DNA of 64,000 nucleotides from an uncultured Actinomycetes bacterium (GCA_903893745.1 CAITNF010000004.1:62001-126000), one strand, 5' to 3'; shown: positions 26,569 through 37,505, counted from the stretch's first letter. The notes: generated by a model from the letters alone, not told the origin. Numbers and translations are program-made.

Positions 26569-27426
26569 TTATCGCATTTTCGCTTGAAGAAAATCTGCCA
26601 ATTTGACCACATCGTGCACCAGGCCACCTTCTCCCGCGATATCGCTCATTTCGACAGGCAACGATGCCTCGTCAGACGCGAAAGTACTCTCGTGGTCCAC
26701 GAGAACGAAATCGGGGACAACACCGTGTCGAATGAGGGCGTCAACGTGGTCTTGTAGTGCGTAGTTCTCCGTCTCGGGCACTTGATTTCTTAAATTGGCG
26801 ACATAAATCTTCAATGCACTCGTGCCCGCCAGCGCTTGAAGAATGCCGGGAATAATGCACGCCGCCAGCACGCTGGTAAACAGCGACCCAGGTCCAATCA
26901 GTATTACATCGGCCCTCTCGATCGCTTCTACGGCAGAAATCGGCGCGGCAGAATTTTCTGGCTCGATGCTGACGCGCACTATCGACGATGACGCCGCGAC
27001 CTCAGTCTGGCCCCACGTCTCACCGTCATCAGTAGAAGCGACCAAAACCACACCTTCACAGCTAGCGGGAATGATCGCACCAGTTACACCCATCACCTGC
27101 GCAACCGCCCGTACTGACTCTTCGAGATTTCCAGTGGCGTCGAGTAAGCCAACCAGCAAGAGATTGCCGACAGCGTGATCGCTCAACTCTCCAGTGCTAA
27201 ATCGATGTTCGAACGAACAGGTCAAAGGATTATCCGGATCAGCGAGCGCCACTAAACACTTGCGAAGATCTCCTACTGCGGCAACATTCAACATTGCTCG
27301 CAAGCGACCCGATGATCCACCGTCATCGGCCACTGACACGACGCCAGTGACGTCGTCGGTTAAGCGACGGAGCGCCCGAAGAGAAGCAGCAGTCCCGTGC
27401 CCACCGCCAATGGCTACGGCTCTCAT
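26569..27426 (-). CDS. yvcK: YvcK/CofD-like protein (gluconeogenesis factor)
   Basis: YvcK-type proteins bind UDP-sugars and affect carbon balance and cell-wall synthesis; the fold is related to CofD transferases. 285 residues with AIGGGHGTAASLRALRRL at the start, VVSVADDGGSSGRLR near 29, GDLRKCLVAL near 52, and IGPGSLFTSVLAACIIPGI near 176. Its ATG overlaps the rapZ stop (ATGA), conserving the uvrC-rapZ-yvcK cluster. Confidence 0.93.
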   Translation of the reverse strand: MRAVAIGGGHGTAASLRALRRLTDDVTGVVSVADDGGSSGRLRAMLNVAAVGDLRKCLVALADPDNPLTCSFEHRFSTGELSDHAVGNLLLVGLLDATGNLEESVRAVAQVMGVTGAIIPASCEGVVLVASTDDGETWGQTEVAASSSIVRVSIEPENSAAPISAVEAIERADVILIGPGSLFTSVLAACIIPGILQALAGTSALKIYVANLRNQVPETENYALQDHVDALIRHGVVPDFVLVDHESTFASDEASLPVEMSDIAGEGGLVHDVVKLADFLQAKMR

Positions 27427-28268
27427 CGAGCTATATCACGGTGTAACACGGCGTGGGTGATCTGTAAACGTTGTCGCAGTTCCTCGGCGATAGCCACCGA
27501 GCGATGACGCCCTCCCGTGCAACCGATCGCGATTGAGAGATAGGACTTACCCTCTTTCGCAAATTCAGGTATCTGCCACGCCAGTAGTTTCGTCACGTCG
27601 CCAAGAAAGTGTTGAGCTGCTTCTTGCTCCAACACGTACGTCGACACACTCTCGTCTAGTCCAGAAAGTGGTCGCAGTTCCGGGACCCAATGTGGGTTGG
27701 GCAAGAACCGGCAGTCAAGCACAATGTCGACGTCTCTAGGTATTCCGTGCGAGTAACCAAAAGACAGAATCGATACCCGCAATGAATCCGAACCGTTAAC
27801 CTCAGTAAAAGTCTCGACAATCCTCGAACGAAGTTGATTGACGTTGATTGAACCAGTGTCAATCACCAGGTCGGCTTTGTCTTTTATGGGTTTGAGGAGC
27901 GCTCGCTCTCCCGAAATCGAATCAACCAGGGTTGGACCGGGGAAAGGGTGGCGTCGTCGATTTGCTTCAAATCGAGCAATGAGCACATCATCGGGTGCAT
28001 CCAAAAACAGCACCTTCGCGCCTTCGTGCATCGTTTGTAAATCGCGAATGACCTCTAACAGTGCATCGGTCTGAACCTTGCCCGATCGACCAACGATGAA
28101 GGCGACACCGGCGTAATCCAGTGAACCGGCAGCCGCCAGCTCGCCAACTCGCGAAATCAACTCCAGGGGAAGATTGTCGATAACGAACCAGCCGAGGTCG
28201 TCGAGCGCCGCCGAGACGGTCGATCGGCCCGCACCGGACATGCCAGTAACCAGTAGGACCTCACTCAT
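27423..28268 (-). CDS. rapZ: RNase adapter / nucleotide-binding protein RapZ (YvcJ family)
   Basis: P-loop protein: Walker A GMSGAGRST near residue 9, FLDAPDD Walker B-like segment near 88, and the C-terminal GCTGGRHRSV. In E. coli RapZ guides RNase E to GlmZ sRNA; the role in Actinobacteria is less clear. ATG at 28268 is preferred to the upstream in-frame GTG at 28277; both lie in the last codons of uvrC. 281 residues. Confidence 0.93.
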   Translation of the reverse strand: MSEVLLVTGMSGAGRSTVSAALDDLGWFVIDNLPLELISRVGELAAAGSLDYAGVAFIVGRSGKVQTDALLEVIRDLQTMHEGAKVLFLDAPDDVLIARFEANRRRHPFPGPTLVDSISGERALLKPIKDKADLVIDTGSINVNQLRSRIVETFTEVNGSDSLRVSILSFGYSHGIPRDVDIVLDCRFLPNPHWVPELRPLSGLDESVSTYVLEQEAAQHFLGDVTKLLAWQIPEFAKEGKSYLSIAIGCTGGRHRSVAIAEELRQRLQITHAVLHRDIAR

Positions 28269-30126
28269 GGTCTTCACTCACTTTCCGCGGCTTCGCTCCC
28301 GATGGACCCTGCAGATGATCGTAGAGCCTCCGTCCAATCTCTTCGGGTAGCCACTGCAGTCCAGTGAGCTGCTCAAGGGATGCGCTGCGCAATGCCTCCA
28401 GGGATCCGAACTCCATCAAGAGCCGGTCACGACGGGTTGGACCGAGTCCGACGACCCCCTCGAGCGACGTCGCCACCATCGATTTGCCTCGCTTCGATCG
28501 GTGAAACGAAATCGCGAATCTGTGGGCTTCGTCTCGAATTCGTTGGACCAAGTAGAGGCTTTCCGACCCTGGCTCCAATGCCACTGGTGAAGTGCGGCCC
28601 GGCCGGTAGAGCAACTCCTCGCGCTTGGCTAGCGCCACTAACTCAACTTGGTCTGTCAGCTCCAGCGACTGCGCCGCTCGCTGTGCGGCATGAAGTTGAG
28701 GAATACCACCGTCGATAATCACTAAATCAGATCGGGGGAATTTCGACGTGCGCTGCGTTTCAGCCCAGTGTGTGAGTCGACGGCGAACCACTTCATACAT
28801 CGCGCCGACATCATCATTTCCCAGGACTTCTTTCACGTTGAAATGACGATATTCGGACTTAACGGGTAGACCGTCTTCGAAGACCACCATTGAGCCCACG
28901 TAGTTCGTACCCTGCAGGTGGCTCATGTCAAAACATTCGATGCGGTAGGGCGGCTGATCAAGATTCAGCGCTATCGCGAGCTCCTGAAGCGCCCTCGAAC
29001 GAATATTGTGATCACTTTGTCGACGCAGCGAATCACGTCCAATCACTCCAATCGCGTCACTCATAGCTAGCTCGAGAACTCTGCGGCGTCTCCCCCGTTG
29101 GGGAGCGACCACCGCCACTGGTTTTCCCCTGGCCTTACTTAGGTAGTCACTCAGCAATGACGCCGCGATTGGCGCACTCGACACGACCACGACCGGAGGG
29201 ATGCTTGCCGCATCAACGTACAGGTCGGGTGCCACACTTTCGACAATTTCACGTTCGGATTCGTCCATTGCCCGGTCGATCAGTTGCACCGTTCGACCAA
29301 GGATGCGCCCGTGACGAACTCGAAATCGAGTCAACGCCGCTCGCCCCCCTTCGATGGCCACTGCCAAAACATCCAAATTTGAGTGATCGTCGAGGACCAC
29401 ACTTTGTTGGGCAGCAGCCCTATCGAGCGCGTCCAGACCATCGCGTGCTGCAGCCGCTGCTTCGTAGTGTTGCGCCCCCGAAGCACTCTTCATCTCTTGC
29501 TGCAAGCGACGACGCAACTGCCCGACGTCTCCTTCAAAAAAACGCATCCACGCCTGCATGAGTGAGCGGTAGCCGTCTGGGTCAATTGCCCCGACACAAG
29601 GCCCCGAACATTTTCCAATGTCGTACAAGAGGCAGGGTCGACCAATTCTTTTTTGGTAGTCAAATTTGTGCTTTGTACAAGAACGAAGGGGGAAGGCTTG
29701 GAGAAGTTCATCCATAGTCACGCGCAGGGCCTTCACATCAACAAACGGCCCGAAATACTTCACACCCTTGACGTGCTTACCCCGTGTTGTGTAGGGAACT
29801 GGAAAGTCAACTCTCGTATCTAAAGCCACGTAGGGAAAACTCTTGTCATCTTTCAGACGCAGGTTGTAACGAGGTTGATTCTCCTTAATCAGTTCGTTCT
29901 CCAGAATCAAAGCGTCCAACTCCGACGGAGTAATAATCCACTCCACCGACGTCGCTTCATTCATCAGCGCTTGCGTTTTGGTGTCAAGGGCGTCAATCCG
30001 TTGGAAGTAACTACTTAATCGCTGCGCTAATGACCGGGCCTTGCCAACATAGATAATGGTGCCCGCTTCATTGCGAAATAAATAGCAGCCGCTACGCCTA
30101 GGAATTCCAGAAGGTTTAGCGAACAC
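28261..30126 (-). CDS. uvrC: Excinuclease ABC subunit C
   Basis: UvrC makes both incisions in nucleotide excision repair. 621 residues: GIY-YIG nuclease (residues 10-90, with IIYVGKARSL), a cysteine-containing region (CLLYDIGKCSGPC near 165-178), a UvrBC coiled-coil motif near 205-240, the RNase H-like nuclease (CFDMSHLQGTNYVGSMVVF near 400) and C-terminal helix-hairpin-helix (VGLGPTRRDRLL). GTG at 30126, six bases after the uvrA stop. Confidence 0.97.
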   Translation of the reverse strand: MFAKPSGIPRRSGCYLFRNEAGTIIYVGKARSLAQRLSSYFQRIDALDTKTQALMNEATSVEWIITPSELDALILENELIKENQPRYNLRLKDDKSFPYVALDTRVDFPVPYTTRGKHVKGVKYFGPFVDVKALRVTMDELLQAFPLRSCTKHKFDYQKRIGRPCLLYDIGKCSGPCVGAIDPDGYRSLMQAWMRFFEGDVGQLRRRLQQEMKSASGAQHYEAAAAARDGLDALDRAAAQQSVVLDDHSNLDVLAVAIEGGRAALTRFRVRHGRILGRTVQLIDRAMDESEREIVESVAPDLYVDAASIPPVVVVSSAPIAASLLSDYLSKARGKPVAVVAPQRGRRRRVLELAMSDAIGVIGRDSLRRQSDHNIRSRALQELAIALNLDQPPYRIECFDMSHLQGTNYVGSMVVFEDGLPVKSEYRHFNVKEVLGNDDVGAMYEVVRRRLTHWAETQRTSKFPRSDLVIIDGGIPQLHAAQRAAQSLELTDQVELVALAKREELLYRPGRTSPVALEPGSESLYLVQRIRDEAHRFAISFHRSKRGKSMVATSLEGVVGLGPTRRDRLLMEFGSLEALRSASLEQLTGLQWLPEEIGRRLYDHLQGPSGAKPRKVSEDHE

Positions 30127-30132
30127 AGTGGT

Positions 30133-32973
30133 CTATCGCTTGCCCATGCCCGCGCTCATTGCCTCTCGCAGCACAATTCCCGTCGCGGTCTTCAATTTAG
30201 AAATCTGTTCAGGCGTCCCCTCTCCCACCACGAGTCCACCTCGTCGGCCACCTTCGGGGCCCAGGTCAAGTACCCAGTCGGCGGTCTTCACGACATCGAG
30301 ATTGTGCTCGATCACCAGCACAGTATTTCCTTGATCGACGAGACGGTGCAGTACTTCGAGTAGGCGCTTCACGTCCTCGAAGTGGAGCCCAGTGGTTGGT
30401 TCGTCCAGTACGTACAGTGTGTGACCCGTTGGACGTCGGGCGAGTTCAGTAGCTAATTTCACCCGCTGGGCCTCTCCCCCAGACAGCGTCGGCGCGGGCT
30501 GGCCCAGACGGACGTAACCAAGTCCAACATCCGCCAGGCTTTGGACGTGACGCAAAATGGGTGGTTGTCGCTCGAAAAACGTGAGTGCCTCGGCAATCGG
30601 CATATTCAGGACGTCGCTAATGGACTTACCGCGGTACAGAATCTCCAGGGTTTCACGGTTGTAGCGTGCGCCATCGCACACTTCACAGTTGACGTACACA
30701 TCCGGAAGAAAATGCATCTCGATTTTGATAGTGCCGTCGCCCGCGCACGTTTCGCAACGACCACCTTTTACGTTGAAGGAGAAACGCCCCTGCTGGTAAC
30801 CACGTATCTTTGCCTCTTGCGTTTCGGCAAAAAGTTTTCGAATTTTGTCGAATACTCCGGTGTAGGTTGCGGGATTCGAACGTGGTGTTCGTCCAATCGG
30901 TTGCTGGTCAACGGCGACAATCTTGTCAATGTGCTCAACGCCACTGATGGTGTCGTGCTCGCCAATAGATCGCTTCGCTCTATTTATTTGACTTTCCAGT
31001 GAACTCAACAAGATGCCATTGATCAACGACGACTTGCCCGATCCCGACACTCCGGTCACTGCGACAAACTTGCCCAAGGGAATTTTCGCCGTAACGTTCT
31101 GAAGATTGTTGGCACGAGCACCTTTAATGATGAGACTTTTACCATCACCCTTCCGACGTTCGGACGGAATCGCCACCACCCTTCGACCCGCCAAATAGTC
31201 ACCAGTAATGGACTCTTTGTTGGCGAGTAAATCGGCGTACGATCCGGCGTGAACTACGCGACCACCAAATTCACCAGCACCGGGGCCAATATCAACGACG
31301 AAATCCGCCATCCGGATGGTCTCTTCGTCGTGTTCCACCACAATGACTGAATTGCCTAGGTCGCGTAACCGTTCGAGCGTGGCAATCAGGCGTCGATTAT
31401 CGCGCTGGTGCAGACCAATCGAGGGCTCGTCGAGAACGTAGAGTACGCCCACGAGATAACTACCTATTTGGCTGGCGAGTCGTATGCGCTGCGCCTCGCC
31501 TCCCGAAAGGGTCGCCGAAGCCCTGCTCAAGGTGAGGTAGTCGAGACCGACGTCTAAGAGGAAATTCAATCGTTCAACAATTTCCTTGATGACTTGGCGA
31601 GCAATGGTCTCTTCACGCTTGGAGAGTTTTAGCTTCTTGAAGAATGCAATGGCCTCATCAATAGTCATCGAGTTCACGTCGGCAATATTTAGTTCCGCGA
31701 TCCGAACGGCGAGCACTTCAGGTTTTAGGCGGCGACCTTCGCAGGTAGTACATTCGACCTCGCGCATGTACTGCTCGGCCTGCTCGCGGGACCAGTCACC
31801 ATCAGCTTCACTACGTTTACGTTCCAGCCAGTCAACTATCCCGTTATAGGAGGCGTCGTAGGTTCGAACCTTTCCGTAGCGATTTCGGTACTTGACTGCC
31901 ACAGTCTTTTTGTCAACGCCGTAGAGAACCAACTTGCGGTCCTTGGCCTTCAAACTCTTCCACGGCGTATCAAGATCAAAACCACCAAGTGTCGCGATAC
32001 CCGCAATGAGACGTTCAAAATACTTGAAACGCTGACCCGACCAAGGAGCTAGGGCCCCTTCGGACAGCGAGAGACTGTCGTCGGGAACGACCAAATCGGG
32101 ATCGACCTCGAATCGAGTTCCTAGACCCGTGCACACTGAACACGCTCCGTAGGGTGAGTTGAACGAAAAATCCCTAGGAGCCATCTCAGTGAAGCTCACA
32201 CCACAGTCAGTGCAAGCCATCTTCTCGGAGAACTGAATTAACTCGTCGGTGTCAGTAAACAGGAAGCGAACTGTTCCCTTCGTTAAACGCAGTGCTGACT
32301 CAACAGATTCGGTCAAGCGTTGCCGATTCGAACTCTTCACAGTCAACCGGTCGAGCACCACATCAATCGTGTGCTGCTCGTAGCGGGCCAGCGTGAGACT
32401 GTCGCGATCGGCCAACTCCTGCACGACGCCATCAACCCGAACTCTGGAGAAGCCTTGTCCGGCGAGCTCGTTTAACAATGTGCTGTACTCGCCCTTGCGC
32501 CCTTCAACCATCGTTGCCAGTACCAGAAACTTGGCACCCTGCTCGCTCGTGAGTACTTGGTCAACGATCTGTTGAGGTGTCTGACGTGAGACCGGCTTAC
32601 CGCAGGTAGGACAGTGAGGAATTCCAATCCGTGCGAACAAAAGCCGCAGGTAGTCGTGGATCTCCGTAATTGTGCCCACCGTTGAGCGTGGATTTCGCGA
32701 CGCGGTCTTTTGATCTATCGAAATAGCCGGTGAAAGTCCTTCAATAAAGTCGACGTCCGGCTTATCCATTTGGCCTAAGAACTGTCGTGCATAGGCCGAA
32801 AGGCTCTCCACGTATCGTCGCTGACCCTCCGCGTAGATGGTGTCAAACGCTAAAGAGGATTTCCCGGAACCAGAAAGTCCCGTAAATACCACGAGCTGAT
32901 CTCGAGGTATCTCAACTGAGAGATTCTTGAGGTTATGGACACGCGCGCCTTGGACACGAATCAGCTGAGTCAT
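30133..32973 (-). CDS. uvrA: Excinuclease ABC subunit A
   Basis: DNA damage sensor with two ABC ATPase modules. 946 residues: first Walker [11 protein letters not shown] near 32-41, first zinc cluster [16 protein letters not shown], first signature [11 protein letters not shown] near 488, second Walker [11 protein letters not shown] near 636, second zinc finger [15 protein letters not shown], second signature [18 protein letters not shown]. Length and order of domains are normal. Confidence 0.98.
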   Translation of the reverse strand: MTQLIRVQGARVHNLKNLSVEIPRDQLVVFTGLSGSGKSSLAFDTIYAEGQRRYVESLSAYARQFLGQMDKPDVDFIEGLSPAISIDQKTASRNPRSTVGTITEIHDYLRLLFARIGIPHCPTCGKPVSRQTPQQIVDQVLTSEQGAKFLVLATMVEGRKGEYSTLLNELAGQGFSRVRVDGVVQELADRDSLTLARYEQHTIDVVLDRLTVKSSNRQRLTESVESALRLTKGTVRFLFTDTDELIQFSEKMACTDCGVSFTEMAPRDFSFNSPYGACSVCTGLGTRFEVDPDLVVPDDSLSLSEGALAPWSGQRFKYFERLIAGIATLGGFDLDTPWKSLKAKDRKLVLYGVDKKTVAVKYRNRYGKVRTYDASYNGIVDWLERKRSEADGDWSREQAEQYMREVECTTCEGRRLKPEVLAVRIAELNIADVNSMTIDEAIAFFKKLKLSKREETIARQVIKEIVERLNFLLDVGLDYLTLSRASATLSGGEAQRIRLASQIGSYLVGVLYVLDEPSIGLHQRDNRRLIATLERLRDLGNSVIVVEHDEETIRMADFVVDIGPGAGEFGGRVVHAGSYADLLANKESITGDYLAGRRVVAIPSERRKGDGKSLIIKGARANNLQNVTAKIPLGKFVAVTGVSGSGKSSLINGILLSSLESQINRAKRSIGEHDTISGVEHIDKIVAVDQQPIGRTPRSNPATYTGVFDKIRKLFAETQEAKIRGYQQGRFSFNVKGGRCETCAGDGTIKIEMHFLPDVYVNCEVCDGARYNRETLEILYRGKSISDVLNMPIAEALTFFERQPPILRHVQSLADVGLGYVRLGQPAPTLSGGEAQRVKLATELARRPTGHTLYVLDEPTTGLHFEDVKRLLEVLHRLVDQGNTVLVIEHNLDVVKTADWVLDLGPEGGRRGGLVVGEGTPEQISKLKTATGIVLREAMSAGMGKR

Positions 32974-32989
32974 AGCGCGAATCTACCGG

Positions 32990-35008
32990 TTAGATGCCAC
33001 TACTTGGTTCGTCGAGAGAAGCATCGACACCTTGGCGCTGCAAATTATGCAAAACATCTCGAAGCGCCGCCGCCTCTTCGAAGCGAAGATCCTTGGCCGC
33101 GTCGAGCATTGCGGCCTCGATTCTTGCCAGTTCGAGACTTAAATCGTCCGGTAAGCGGTCCTCCAGAGAAGAGATCCCGTGGACTCGATTAACCGGGTGC
33201 GGCATCGAATCACTGCGCAGACGACCAAGGATGTCGGCCACATTCTTCATAACCGTTTGTGGCTGTATGTTGTGTTCTTCGTTGTAGGCCGTTTGCAGTA
33301 GGCGGCGGCGCTCAGTTAACGAGACGGCTTCGCGCATGGAGTCAGTCATGCGATCGGCGTACAGAATGGCTTCCCCATTGGAATTTCGAGCTGCCCTACC
33401 AATAGTTTGGATTAGGGCGCTGCGGGAACGTAGAAATCCCTCTTTATCGGCGTCGAGAATTGCGACCAACGAAACTTCTGGAAGATCCAAACCCTCGCGG
33501 AGCAAATTAATACCCACCAGAATGTCGAATTCACCGAGTCGTAGGGATCGGAGAATTTCGATTCGTTGAATGGTGTCGATATCGCTATGAAGGTACTGCA
33601 CTCGATACCCAGCCTTGGTCAAGAAATTGGTTAAATCCTCAGCCATTCGTTTGGTCAGTGTGGTGATGAGCGCTCGCTCGTGGCGCGCGATGACCACGTC
33701 GAGACGTGATCGAAGATCGTCAATCTGATTTTGCGTTGGCACGATGGTCACCACTGGGTCCAAGAGTCCAGTAGGACGGATAACTTGCTCAGCAATCTGG
33801 TCGCTCTGCTCGATTTCGTACGGGCCCGGTGTCGCGGAAACGAAGACCACCTGAGGAACCAATTCCATGAATTCAGCAAAATTCAGTGGCCGATTATCCA
33901 TCGCACTGGGCAAGCGAAAACCGTGTTCCACCAATGTCTCTTTGCGCGATCGATCCCCCGCGTACTGTCCACGAACCTGGGGAACTGCCACGTGAGACTC
34001 GTCGATCACCACCAGAAAGTCGGCGGGAAAGTAATCAAGCAGTGTGTACGGGCGCTCCCCCGCAACCCGACCATCCAGGTGCGCCGAGTAGTTCTCAATA
34101 CCGGCGCAAATACCGGTTTGTTCCAGCATCTCTAAGTCGTGCTCCGTTCGTGAACGAAGACGCTGCGCTTCAAGCAATTTTCCCTCTTGGTTGAACTTCG
34201 CTAGCTGGACCTGCAACTCATCTTCGATCGATCGACATGCTCGCTGCAACGTCTCTACGCTTGTTGCGTAGTGCGAAGCAGCGAAGAGGGTGAACTCCTG
34301 CACTTTTCCACGATGTTCTTGGGTCACCGGATTGAAGAAAGAAATCTCCTCGATCTCATCATCAAAAAAAGAGACCCGGATAGCTTCGTTGCTATAGGCC
34401 GGTTGAATTTCGAGCGTGTCGCCCTTCATTCGAAAGAGGCCTCGCTCGAGTACTAATTCGTTTCGGTTGTACTGCATTTCGATTAAACGGCGAAGTAGAG
34501 CTCGCTGTTCAAATTTAACGCCAACCTCTAACTGCAACATCCGGTCGCGATATTCGATAGGTGAACCCAACCCGTAAATGCAAGAGACCGAAGCCACCAC
34601 AATCGTGTCGCGATGGGTCAACAGCGACGAGGTAGCGGCGTGACGCAAACGGTCAATTTCTTCATTAATCGAACTGTCTTTTTCAATGAAGGTGTCGGTA
34701 CGCGGAATATACGCTTCTGGCTGGTAGTAGTCGTAATAGGAGACGAAGAACTCAACCCGGTTGTCGGGCAACATCTCTTTTAACTCTGAGGCCAGTTGGG
34801 CCGCGAGCGACTTATTCGGTTCAAGAATTAGGGTCGGTCGCTGCACTTCTTCAACCAGCCAAGCGATAGTTGCAGTTTTACCGCTACCAGTGATGCCTTC
34901 AAGCGTTTGGTATCGCAGTCCGTCACGCACACCATTGGCCAATGTCGCAATCGCCGTTGGTTGATCACCCGAGGGTTGAAACGGAGATTGAACCTTGAAT
35001 TCACCCAT
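32990..35008 (-). CDS. uvrB: Excinuclease ABC subunit B
   Basis: Helicase-like subunit that verifies damage and loads UvrC. 672 residues: Walker A TGSGKT near 42, beta-hairpin YYDYYQPEAYIP near 92, DESHV near 335, helicase motif VI QTIGRAARN near 540, and a C-terminal UvrC-binding UVR motif (KDLRFEEAAALRD). ATG at 35008 overlaps the coaE stop by eight bases. Confidence 0.98.
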   Translation of the reverse strand: MGEFKVQSPFQPSGDQPTAIATLANGVRDGLRYQTLEGITGSGKTATIAWLVEEVQRPTLILEPNKSLAAQLASELKEMLPDNRVEFFVSYYDYYQPEAYIPRTDTFIEKDSSINEEIDRLRHAATSSLLTHRDTIVVASVSCIYGLGSPIEYRDRMLQLEVGVKFEQRALLRRLIEMQYNRNELVLERGLFRMKGDTLEIQPAYSNEAIRVSFFDDEIEEISFFNPVTQEHRGKVQEFTLFAASHYATSVETLQRACRSIEDELQVQLAKFNQEGKLLEAQRLRSRTEHDLEMLEQTGICAGIENYSAHLDGRVAGERPYTLLDYFPADFLVVIDESHVAVPQVRGQYAGDRSRKETLVEHGFRLPSAMDNRPLNFAEFMELVPQVVFVSATPGPYEIEQSDQIAEQVIRPTGLLDPVVTIVPTQNQIDDLRSRLDVVIARHERALITTLTKRMAEDLTNFLTKAGYRVQYLHSDIDTIQRIEILRSLRLGEFDILVGINLLREGLDLPEVSLVAILDADKEGFLRSRSALIQTIGRAARNSNGEAILYADRMTDSMREAVSLTERRRLLQTAYNEEHNIQPQTVMKNVADILGRLRSDSMPHPVNRVHGISSLEDRLPDDLSLELARIEAAMLDAAKDLRFEEAAALRDVLHNLQRQGVDASLDEPSSGI

Positions 35009-35597
35009 GGCTTAATCCATGTTCACCCAGGAGTATCTCTAGTTGTTCGTAAAGCTCGTCTTTCGTGCCTTCGTTCCACAACACGTGATCGACGATGGCT
35101 GACCGCTCGGCATTGCTTATTTGAGCCGCTAAGCGGGCCACCGCGTCCTCTTCGCGGTAGCCCCGAAATTCGCACAGACGAGAAACCGCGGTTGCCATCT
35201 CGACCTGAACTGACCACGCTTCGTCCAGCGTGAAGATTTCGCGATGTTCAGAACGAAACAGTGGTAACGCAACAAAGATTGCTTCGCCAACTGCCTCATC
35301 CAACTGCCGAATTATCTCGAGACCAATATGACCATGCGTGATGTGATTAAGTCTCCGCAGAGCGGTCGCATCGTGAAAGACGACGTCGGCCAAGAACGCC
35401 CGGTCTACGTCACCTTTCGAATCTAAGATTGCTGCACCAAAGGCGTCGACCAGAGCGAACCAAGCGGGCTGACGTTGGCTCGTCACCTGGTGAGCAATTA
35501 CATCGGCGTCAATGACGTTCCAGCCAAGTTCTAGCAATCGGTCAGTTACGACGGTCTTTCCGGCGCCAATTCCGCCAGCAATGGCAATTCGCTTCAT
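35001..35597 (-). CDS. coaE: Dephospho-CoA kinase
   Basis: Last step of coenzyme A synthesis. 198 residues with P loop AGGIGAGKTVVTD near 7-19, NVIDADVIAHQV near 31 and the lid region AVSRLCEFRGYREEDAVARLAAQ near 137. ATG at 35597 follows TAGCGT-GGAAGG: six bases after a TANNNT -10 box, though GGAAGG could also act as ribosome site. Heads the long uvr-glycolysis run; divergent from dppB. Confidence 0.95.
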   Translation of the reverse strand: MKRIAIAGGIGAGKTVVTDRLLELGWNVIDADVIAHQVTSQRQPAWFALVDAFGAAILDSKGDVDRAFLADVVFHDATALRRLNHITHGHIGLEIIRQLDEAVGEAIFVALPLFRSEHREIFTLDEAWSVQVEMATAVSRLCEFRGYREEDAVARLAAQISNAERSAIVDHVLWNEGTKDELYEQLEILLGEHGLSHG

Positions 35598-35603
35598 CCT
35601 TCC

Positions 35604-35609
35604 ACGCTA
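35604..35609 (-). promoter_or_regulatory. -10 box for leaderless coaE
   Basis: TAGCGT on the minus strand, six bases before ATG at 35597. The intervening GGAAGG is purine-rich, so a conventional ribosome site is an alternative reading. Confidence 0.45.
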
Positions 35610-35684
35610 GCGACTAGGGAACTCCAGGTCGCAAGGTAAATCGTCAATCCTGGTGCTGGTACTTCGCTAGTGTCCATAGCGGAC

Positions 35685-35690
35685 AGGAGG
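35685..35690 (+). promoter_or_regulatory. Strong Shine-Dalgarno AGGAGG for dppB
   Basis: AGGAGG five bases before the GTG at 35696; this fixes the start and contrasts with the leaderless genes around it. A possible TAGTGT -10 box lies at 35668-35673. Confidence 0.65.
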
Positions 35691-35695
35691 GGAAA

Positions 35696-36646
35696 GTGAT
35701 CAAATACGTCGCACGACGTGTCGCGCTGTTGATTGGAATCAGCTTCGTCATTTCGATTGGCAGTTTCTACCTCATCCACCTTTTGCCGGGCGACCCGGCC
35801 GTCTTTATTCTCGGCACCAATGACAGTCCAGCCAACCGGGCCATTTTGTTTAAGCAGCTTGGCCTTGATCGTTCGATTGTCACCCAATACCTAATTTGGA
35901 TTGGTCACGTCTTGCACGGAAATCTGGGGATTTCTTTCATCTCACATAACTCGGTCGTTTCAACTATTAAGGCCGCACTCCCGATTGACCTTGAGATGAT
36001 CTTCCTAAGTCAAATAGTTGCTTTCGCCAGCGCCGTGCCACTAGCAATGCGTTCCGCTCGCAAACCGGATGGGTGGCTTGATCGGGTTCTGGGGGCGGGA
36101 AGTTTTACCCTCCTGTCAGTTCCCCCCTTCATCATCATCGTCCTGCTCGTGCTATTCGTTTCCATCAAACTCGGTGTCGCTAATACCGGGCCGGCTTCAT
36201 TCGTACCGCTCAGTCAAAACTTTTTAGTCAATCTTGAAAGTTTGGTGTTGCCGTCATTTACCCTCTCGGTGGGCAGTTTCGTGGTTTACTACCGCGTACT
36301 GCGCAGTGACCTGATAGCGACACTCCAAGAAGAATTCATCACCATGGCTCGCTCCAAGGGTATTAGTGCGCGCAGAATTATGTGGCGCCACGCTTTTCGC
36401 CCCTCCTCGGTTGCACTTCTTGGCACAGCGGGTGTCAACATCGGTGGGCTGTTGGCGAGCGGTTTCGTAGTCCAATACCTCCTCGCCATTCCCGGACTCG
36501 GCTACACATTGATTTCGGCAATCGACACCAGCGACTATTTGCTCGTGCAGGGGATTGTCTTGGTGGTTTCCGTAGGTGTGGTCTTTATCAATTTCGTTTT
36601 CGACTTCATTATTAATATCGTTGATCCGAGGATTAGTCGTGAGTGA
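35696..36646 (+). CDS. dppB: Peptide-type ABC transporter permease, DppB/OppB family
   Basis: 316 residues, six membrane helices. The N-terminus (KYVARRVALLIGISFVISIGSF, then LLPGDPA near 30) is typical of family 5 permeases, and the EAA loop reads ITMARSKGISARRIMWRHAFRPSS near residue 220. First gene of a four-gene transporter operon without a binding protein. Substrate class (di/oligopeptide, or nickel) cannot be fixed from the permease. Confidence 0.9.
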   Translation: MIKYVARRVALLIGISFVISIGSFYLIHLLPGDPAVFILGTNDSPANRAILFKQLGLDRSIVTQYLIWIGHVLHGNLGISFISHNSVVSTIKAALPIDLEMIFLSQIVAFASAVPLAMRSARKPDGWLDRVLGAGSFTLLSVPPFIIIVLLVLFVSIKLGVANTGPASFVPLSQNFLVNLESLVLPSFTLSVGSFVVYYRVLRSDLIATLQEEFITMARSKGISARRIMWRHAFRPSSVALLGTAGVNIGGLLASGFVVQYLLAIPGLGYTLISAIDTSDYLLVQGIVLVVSVGVVFINFVFDFIINIVDPRISRE

Positions 36647-37505
36647 TCAGATGACAGATTTGCTAGCGGTCGAGCCTCTAGAAGCGAAGACCCCACTGGG
36701 GCCGTTATTTTGGGCCTGTGTGGCGTGGCTCTCTCTCAACGTCCTCGCGGCAATCTTGGCAAATCTGCTACCGCTTCAAGATCCCCTCTTTCAGAATTAC
36801 TCCGCTCTGAACGCTGGGCCTTCTCTCCATCATCTACTGGGCACCGACGATTTGGGCCGCGACATTTTCTCACGAATCGTATTCGGTTCTCGTATCTCGA
36901 TTCTGGTCGGCATCGGGGCAATGTTTATTGGTTTTGGGATTGGTGCGCCACTGGGAATGTTGACGGCGTATCGTCGGGGAAAATTTGATCACATTGTTAC
37001 CACGATGATGTACGTACTTTTGGCCTTTCCCGCGATCATCGCCGTTATCGCGGTGTTGTCATTTTGGACACCCCGATCAATACTGAAAATTATTATTGTT
37101 ATCGGGGCTGCCTCAATTCCGTTGGTTTATCGGGTTGTGCGGGCTGCGTCACTATCGGTGGCGACAAGAGATTTTGTAACAGCTGCAAAGGTGCAGGGTG
37201 CGAGCAGCTTGCGAATTCTTCTGAGGGAGATTTTGCCGAACATCACTCCAATCATGGTTTCGTTTTTACTAATTGGCATCGCCTCCGTAGTGACCTTGGA
37301 GGGTGCGTTGGCTTTCTTGGGACTCTCGGTGAATCCACCCACCCCTTCTTGGGGAAACATGATTAACGAAAGTCGTACCGTCTTGGCCCAAAACCCTTGG
37401 CTGGTACTTTTTCCATCGCTGGCCCTTTGCCTCTTTCTTCTCAGCTTGAATTTCATTGGTGATCGTCTACGAACCTATTTCGATGTGTCTGAGGTCAAAC
37501 TATGA
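36639..37505 (+). CDS. dppC: Peptide-type ABC transporter permease, DppC/OppC family
   Basis: 288 residues, six membrane helices; HLLGTDDLGRDIFSRIVFGSRISI near residue 65 and an EAA loop with GASSLRILLREILPN near 190 mark the second permease. The frame extends upstream in dppB; GTG at 36639 (eight-base overlap) or ATG at 36651 are the plausible starts. Confidence 0.88.
   Translation: MSDQMTDLLAVEPLEAKTPLGPLFWACVAWLSLNVLAAILANLLPLQDPLFQNYSALNAGPSLHHLLGTDDLGRDIFSRIVFGSRISILVGIGAMFIGFGIGAPLGMLTAYRRGKFDHIVTTMMYVLLAFPAIIAVIAVLSFWTPRSILKIIIVIGAASIPLVYRVVRAASLSVATRDFVTAAKVQGASSLRILLREILPNITPIMVSFLLIGIASVVTLEGALAFLGLSVNPPTPSWGNMINESRTVLAQNPWLVLFPSLALCLFLLSLNFIGDRLRTYFDVSEVKL

Noticed and set aside
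30541-31002. 153-residue plus-strand frame inside uvrA
   Set aside because: Shadow of a strongly conserved gene; composition does not look like a real protein.
35594-35887. 97-residue minus-strand frame over the start of dppB
   Set aside because: It is opposite a clear permease gene and its spacer; no ribosome site or family similarity.
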